NCBI RefSeq assembly: GCF_046195335.1
Contig: NZ_CP176093.1
DNA length: 64,000 nt
Reading direction: 5' to 3' (one strand)
Source of the DNA: Methanospirillum lacunae
GTDB lineage: Archaea; Halobacteriota; Methanomicrobia; Methanomicrobiales; Methanospirillaceae
Below the pieces are notes generated by a model that saw only the letters and a program-made list of their open reading frames with translations, had not been told where the DNA came from and did not search any database. This document shows, in pieces, positions 59,870 to 64,000 of the stretch; the stretch's first letter is position 1, and the number at the start of each line of letters is the position of its first letter. A program made the translations under genes and the position numbers.

Positions 59870-60544
59870 TCAGGTACACAGGGAGATGATCGTCTCAAGC
59901 ATTGACCCGGTTCGCTCTGTATATAAACGGGCATTCGCAACGATCTGATCATAGGTGACTTCTTCACTGGCGATCCCATTCGCATAGTTATCTACCGTAC
60001 AGATAGCAGCAAAGGGAATTTCAAGTTCCTTTGCCACCGTTGCTTCCGATGCAATAGTCATGCCGACAATATCTGCAATTTCCGTCATCCATTTAATCTC
60101 GGCAGCGGTCTCTATTCGAGGACCATCAGTTTGAATATATGTCCCACCTACGCGGGCATTCGGCACTGCTTCAATAAGGCAGTTAATCAATTCTTGTGAA
60201 AATTCTGGACTGATATGGCCTATCGAATGGTTGAATATGGTCGGCGAGCCGGTGAGAGTAATGTAATCATCAGGTATTACCAGACTGCCAGGTGATATAG
60301 AATGGTGTAGTGATCCTGTCGAACCTATGGCAATGATCCGGTTAACTCCCAAAATAGCAAGGGCTGAAAGATGAGCGCGATAGGCTATCCGATGTGGAGC
60401 ACGTCGGTTCTGGTGTCTTAGAAGAAGCGCAACTCCTGAACCAAGAAGTACCTCTGATGATCCATACGGAGTATGGACCATTTCTTTCTTTAAATCACCG
60501 AACGAGAACTCAAGGAGTGAAGTTCCACCAATAATTCCGAGCAT
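59870..60544 (-). CDS. MTA/methylthioinosine phosphorylase-family enzyme
   Basis: The 224-residue protein belongs to the trimeric purine nucleoside phosphorylase/MTAP family: GIIGGTSLLE at the N terminus, HRIAYRAHLSALAILGVNRIIAIGSTGSL, QTDGPRIETAAEI and MTIASEATVAKEL in order. It cleaves a purine nucleoside with phosphate. The loop reads TVDNYANGI where MTA phosphorylases usually have two aspartates, so a 6-oxopurine such as methylthioinosine may be preferred, as reported for methanogens; this is inference. It is shorter than MTAP (about 260), typical for archaeal forms. Confidence 0.82.
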   Translation of the reverse strand: MLGIIGGTSLLEFSFGDLKKEMVHTPYGSSEVLLGSGVALLLRHQNRRAPHRIAYRAHLSALAILGVNRIIAIGSTGSLHHSISPGSLVIPDDYITLTGSPTIFNHSIGHISPEFSQELINCLIEAVPNARVGGTYIQTDGPRIETAAEIKWMTEIADIVGMTIASEATVAKELEIPFAAICTVDNYANGIASEEVTYDQIVANARLYTERTGSMLETIISLCT

Positions 60545-60665
60545 ATTTTCCCGTGTCTACTCCCTAGGAGTTTTCCCAGTTATAACAATTAGCACTTATT
60601 ACTCATACCTGATGATGCAGAAAGGTTCCGATTCATCACATATTCATGACTGAGAAAAAGACAGG

Positions 60666-60674
60666 TTATATATA
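60666..60674 (+). promoter_or_regulatory. TATA box of tRNA-Ala (GGC)
   Basis: TTATATATA lies 25 to 33 bases upstream of the tRNA start, the usual archaeal distance. Confidence 0.65.
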
Positions 60675-60698
60675 GAACTTCATACAACCTAGTAAGGC

Positions 60699-60770
60699 GG
60701 GCCGGTAGATCAGTGGTAGATCGCTACCTTGGCATGGTAGAGGCCGCGGGTTCAATTCCCGCTCGGTCCA
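60699..60770 (+). tRNA. tRNA-Ala (GGC)
   Basis: Acceptor GGGCCGG pairs with TCGGTCC, including the G3-U70 pair that identifies alanine tRNAs. The anticodon stem CTACC/GGTAG carries loop TTGGCAT, anticodon GGC. T loop is TTCAATT. No CCA is encoded. Confidence 0.95.
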
Positions 60771-60799
60771 TTTTTCGTTTTTATTCTATTTTTAAAAAG

Positions 60800-61315
60800 T
60801 TAAAGGGCAAGCCGATAGGCTATTGAACCTTCTTCGGATCCAAGTCCATCACGAATAAATCCGGTTTTTTCAAGAACCCTGATTGATCCAATAAGGGATG
60901 GAAATGTACAAGCTTTTAAACAAACCACACCAGGGTTTGTCCGGGCCCATTTTATCATTTCATTCACAGCTTCTGTTGCATACCCTAATTGCTGATATTC
61001 TTCGAGAACAGAATACCCAAGTTCAAAGGCACCTTCTTTATCCCGTACAAATCCACCACTTCCTATCAGTACCCGATCATCAGGAGTATCCCCGGTTTTT
61101 ACCCAATAATATGCATACAACCGACTTTCACATTCAGCAGTGAGAAGAACGATAAATTCATCTAGAGTTTCAGGAGTGAGAAGGGCAGGTGGCCAGGAAT
61201 CCGGTATACAGCAATTCAGATGTATTCCGAGAACTTCTGAAGAAGTCAAGTCTGCATTACAGAGTTCAACAGTGATCGGAATCAGTTCAAGTCGTTTTGT
61301 ATATAGAGAAATCAT
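60800..61315 (-). CDS. GNAT-family N-acetyltransferase (RimJ/RimL-like)
   Basis: The 171-residue protein starts at ATG 61315 (LYTKRLELIPI, the typical RimJ/RimL beginning). The acetyl-CoA site is seen in ELGYSVLEEYQQLGYATEAVNEMI, followed by SLIGSIRVLEKTGFIRDG, a strongly conserved end of the family. The acetyl acceptor is unknown; ribosomal proteins or small molecules are possible. Confidence 0.85.
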   Translation of the reverse strand: MISLYTKRLELIPITVELCNADLTSSEVLGIHLNCCIPDSWPPALLTPETLDEFIVLLTAECESRLYAYYWVKTGDTPDDRVLIGSGGFVRDKEGAFELGYSVLEEYQQLGYATEAVNEMIKWARTNPGVVCLKACTFPSLIGSIRVLEKTGFIRDGLGSEEGSIAYRLAL

Positions 61316-61533
61316 CTTTATCGTGGTATTAGAAGTCTTAACACGGTACAAAGCATCCGCTAACAGAGAATAAAGGTGAAACGGTATAAAGATTAATGAA
61401 TCGTTGAAACTGCCAGTTCACCTAAAATTCACATCTACATACACGGATGTGGAAGAATTTAGGATAACCATGGCATCACCACACACAGTTAGGGGGAATA
61501 TCATGAAATATGTGTCGGAAAAGTGAACACAAA

Positions 61534-62184
61534 TTATTGCAGCGTATTCAACGCTGCATACCGGCAGAGAGAAGAGAGAACACAGCAACTGCATGACGGC
61601 TTTCTTGCCCGACATACCTTTCTGCCATGGAGTATAAATAAGCCATTAATATCTCCCCATATCTTTTTTGGAAATAACTTGAGAAGATCCTGTTCAATTC
61701 GATCTGGATTTGATTCATCAGAAAGCCCAAGTCTCCCTGATAGCCGCCCTACATGGGTATCTACAGCGATTCCGTCAGCCCTGTCGAATGCATGATGAAC
61801 TACAATGTTTGCAGTTTTCCGACCAACACCCGGAAGTTCTATCAATTTATTGATTTCATCAGGAACCTCCCCACCGTACAAATTCACAAGAACCTGGGCA
61901 GCAGCAATGATATTACGACTTTTTGCCCGATAAAACCCAGTCCGATGAATAATTTTTTCCACATCCTGCTGACGGGCAGTTGAAAGTGATACAGGATCCG
62001 GGTACCTGGCAAAAAGATCTTTTGTTACCAGATTTACAGTCCGATCGGTTGTTTGGGCCGATAGTATGGTTGCTATAAGGATCTGATATGGATTTTCAAA
62101 ATGAAGGAACTCATCTTCTGAAGAAGTGAGATCATACTCTGTTGAAAGAAGACGATAAATCGTGCAAGGCACAGAAGAACTCAT
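61534..62184 (-). CDS. nth: Endonuclease III
   Basis: The 216-residue DNA glycosylase/AP lyase removes oxidised pyrimidines. The helix-hairpin-helix is LPGVGRKTANIV with the catalytic lysine, the essential aspartate follows in VDTHVGRLSGRLG, and the C-terminal [4Fe-4S] cysteines are spaced C-x6-C-x2-C-x5-C (CRARKPSCSCCVLSSLC). The N-terminal ILSAQTTD motif is also present. All catalytic residues are intact. Confidence 0.95.
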   Translation of the reverse strand: MSSSVPCTIYRLLSTEYDLTSSEDEFLHFENPYQILIATILSAQTTDRTVNLVTKDLFARYPDPVSLSTARQQDVEKIIHRTGFYRAKSRNIIAAAQVLVNLYGGEVPDEINKLIELPGVGRKTANIVVHHAFDRADGIAVDTHVGRLSGRLGLSDESNPDRIEQDLLKLFPKKIWGDINGLFILHGRKVCRARKPSCSCCVLSSLCRYAALNTLQ

Positions 62185-62194
62185 AAAACAGATA

Positions 62195-62269
62195 TGGGGT
62201 AACGCAGATTTGAACTGCGGTCAAAGCGTCCCAAACGCTCTAGGATGGACCAGGCTACCCTATTACCCC
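62195..62269 (-). tRNA. tRNA-Pro (UGG)
   Basis: On the minus strand the acceptor GGGGTAA pairs with TTACCCC. The anticodon stem GAGCG/CGCTT-type carries loop TTTGGGA, anticodon TGG. T loop is TTCAAAT, discriminator A. It lies between nth and pyrH. Confidence 0.93.
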
Positions 62270-62314
62270 GTGCGCTACTAATGTTAGCACACTATTCATT
62301 TAAGCGTTGTGGTA

Positions 62315-63019
62315 TCAGAGAGGCAACGGGCTCAAACCCTCTCTGCTAACTACAGTTCCCCTACATATTCCACTCTCAACAGCAGTGAGAAGCGCTGTAG
62401 GATCTCTTCCATCAAGCACGATCAACGGGATACCGCATCGCTCAACCATCTTTACTGCAACTACATCCATAACCGTATTCATCCCGGCTGCAGACTGTTG
62501 ATGGATCACGATCTCTAGAAGTCGGGAGGGGGTGATCATCCCATATCGTTCGGCTGAAGGATCGGTTCGTGGGTCTGCAGAGTAAATGCCATCAACCGAA
62601 GTGAGATTAAAGAATACAGACGCACGTGAGCGCTCGGCCAGGACCGCAGCAACAGCATCAGTGGTCTGACCCGGAGTGACACCACCCATGACAACTATCT
62701 TTCCTGACTCAGCTGCGGCAAGAGCTTCAGTATGATTTTCAACTACCTTTGGCCATGCAGAATCTTTCAGTGCCTGAACTAGTAAAGTGGCATTTAGCCG
62801 GGTAACGAGAATTCCAAGTTCATCTGCAGAAGCATCATCAACATCCAGGGATCGTGCTACACTAATATAGCGCCGGGCCTCACCGCCGCCACCCACCACC
62901 ACAAAAAGACGATGAATTGAAGCAATTTTCTCAAGAACAGGGATATAGGGTTTAATATTAGGTGAATCGAGTCCTGGCATGAGGATCGACCCACCCAGAG
63001 AAAGAACAATGGTGGACAT
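62315..63019 (-). CDS. pyrH: UMP kinase, archaeal type
   Basis: The 234-residue amino-acid-kinase-fold enzyme phosphorylates UMP to UDP. Motifs are LSLGGSIL at the start, VVVGGGGEARRYI, GVTPGQTTDAVAAVLAE and NLTSVDGIYSADPRTDPSA. The length and GGGGEAR region match archaeal, not bacterial, PyrH. It lies divergent from the radical SAM gene. Confidence 0.93.
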   Translation of the reverse strand: MSTIVLSLGGSILMPGLDSPNIKPYIPVLEKIASIHRLFVVVGGGGEARRYISVARSLDVDDASADELGILVTRLNATLLVQALKDSAWPKVVENHTEALAAAESGKIVVMGGVTPGQTTDAVAAVLAERSRASVFFNLTSVDGIYSADPRTDPSAERYGMITPSRLLEIVIHQQSAAGMNTVMDVVAVKMVERCGIPLIVLDGRDPTALLTAVESGICRGTVVSREGLSPLPL

Positions 63020-63137
63020 TTAACCTGATATGTTTCATGAAAAGGGGGATATAGGTTGTCGTCAGAATTAATGGCTGATATCAATCATCAGGACATCATA
63101 AAAAATTCAACATAACCAAATTCTGGTGGGAGACCGT

Positions 63138-64000
63138 ATGAATGAATCAAATTTCAAGGGGAAAGAAGCACTCCAGTATGAGGCAGGTTCAGGCAACTCT
63201 GTGATCTGTTCGCTCTGCAACCACCGGTGCCACATCAAGGATCAGAAGTTTGGAAAATGCGGAGTCAGAGAAAACCAGGGAGGGAGGCTTTTCGCCAGGA
63301 CCTATGCCCGGGTCTCGGCTGAAGCAATTGATCCCATTGAAAAGAAACCTCTTAATCATTTTTTACCAGGTACCTACTCGTACTCCCTCGGGAGTATCGG
63401 GTGTAACTTTTCATGCTCCCACTGCCAGAACTGGCACATCTCCCAACCAGACCACATTGAAAGGATGCTTCAGATGATTCCTCCAGAAGAAGCAGTGAAA
63501 AGGGCCCGGTCGCACAACTGCGCATCTATTTCATGGACATACAATGAACCAACATTATGGTATGAATACACCAGGGATATTGGAGCCCTGGCTCACCATG
63601 AAAACCTGAAGACGATCTATGTAACCAATGGATACATGACAGAAGATGCACTGAATAATCTCGCTCCGGTCCTTGATGCATGGCGGGTGGATCTCAAATC
63701 ATTTTCTGAGAAATTCTACCAGACCATCTGCAAGGCTCATCTTCAGCCTGTCCTTGATACAACTTTAAGGGCAAAAGAACTCGGCTTACACATTGAGACA
63801 GTAACACTTATCATACCGGGTCTGAATGATAGCATGGAGGAGATGGGAAAACTAATCGACTGGGTAATCACCAACCTTGGGCCTGATACCCCGATGCACT
63901 TTACCCGGTTCCACCCAGACTTTCACATGACAGAGAGATCTGCAACACCGATTAAAACACTTGAGAAGATCTACGAACTTGCCAGGAATAAAGGACTTAT
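63138..64000 (+). CDS. AmmeMemoRadiSam-system radical SAM enzyme, 3' end missing
   Basis: The frame runs from ATG 63138 off the window end, with GGTGGGAG close before the start. The N terminus has paired cysteines (CSLCNHRC and KCGV). The radical SAM cluster motif is CNFSCSHCQNWHI, followed by SWTYNEPTLWYEYT, TNGYM and DLKSFSEKFY, as in PFL-activase-like members of the AmmeMemoRadiSam trio. It generates a 5'-deoxyadenosyl radical; the substrate is unknown. About 287 codons are visible of an expected 330 or so. Confidence 0.88.
   Translation, partial: MNESNFKGKEALQYEAGSGNSVICSLCNHRCHIKDQKFGKCGVRENQGGRLFARTYARVSAEAIDPIEKKPLNHFLPGTYSYSLGSIGCNFSCSHCQNWHISQPDHIERMLQMIPPEEAVKRARSHNCASISWTYNEPTLWYEYTRDIGALAHHENLKTIYVTNGYMTEDALNNLAPVLDAWRVDLKSFSEKFYQTICKAHLQPVLDTTLRAKELGLHIETVTLIIPGLNDSMEEMGKLIDWVITNLGPDTPMHFTRFHPDFHMTERSATPIKTLEKIYELARNKGL

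Overview
The window comes from a hydrogenotrophic methanogen of the Methanomicrobiales, most like Methanospirillum. The evidence is an archaeal 16S rRNA with the archaeal 5' signature, archaeal TATA-box promoters, an F420-type formate dehydrogenase remnant (fdhAB), a Ni-sirohydrochlorin/cobyrinate a,c-diamide synthase, a tungstate transporter, a family-B DNA polymerase, archaeal UMP kinase and an AmmeMemoRadiSam-type radical SAM protein. The genus is inferred from gene content, not from a search.

Layout. (1) 1-644: 3' end of ilvE, then tRNA-Glu. (2) 645-11500: an accessory island just downstream of tRNA-Glu, with uneven base composition. A repeated module appears three times in the same orientation (about 1381, 2150 and 7272). 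Copies two and three carry a small basic protein gene. Between copies one and two lies a hicBA toxin-antitoxin pair. Between copies two and three lies a 1415-residue protein with a nucleoside-phosphorylase domain, TPR repeats, a GreA/GreB-C-like domain and a PIN-like domain. Then come small membrane ORFs, a decayed gene and a Fic protein. (3) 11600-22850: metal or metallophore transport, with a FecCD/BtuF-type importer operon that has an ABC-2 exporter embedded in it, a SAM methyltransferase, and a divergent five-gene nickel/peptide ABC transporter. (4) 23500-30300: tungstate/molybdate transporter wtpABC intermixed with four secreted proteins that share a sulfite-oxidase-like fold. (5) 30790-32735: broken fdhB and truncated fdhA. 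(6) 33246-38350: rRNA operon on the minus strand in the order 16S, tRNA-Ala, 23S, tRNA-Cys, 5S, with its promoter. (7) 38896-49247: housekeeping genes pyrK, pyrD, mdh, polB, cfbB, CBS-type pyrophosphatase and an RNB-domain ribonuclease. (8) 49331-59753: a chemosensory/phosphorelay cluster of five genes, with no canonical cheY, cheB or cheR. (9) 59870-64000: a methylthio-purine phosphorylase, tRNA-Ala(GGC), an acetyltransferase, endonuclease III, tRNA-Pro, pyrH and a radical SAM gene cut by the window end.

The strongest candidate for an undescribed system is the island at 1381-7856: repeats with a small conserved gene bounding separate toxin or conflict cargoes, one of which combines a predicted nucleoside/nucleotide-cleaving domain with a predicted RNase domain on a TPR scaffold. 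All functional calls are from reading the translated sequences; no database search was run.
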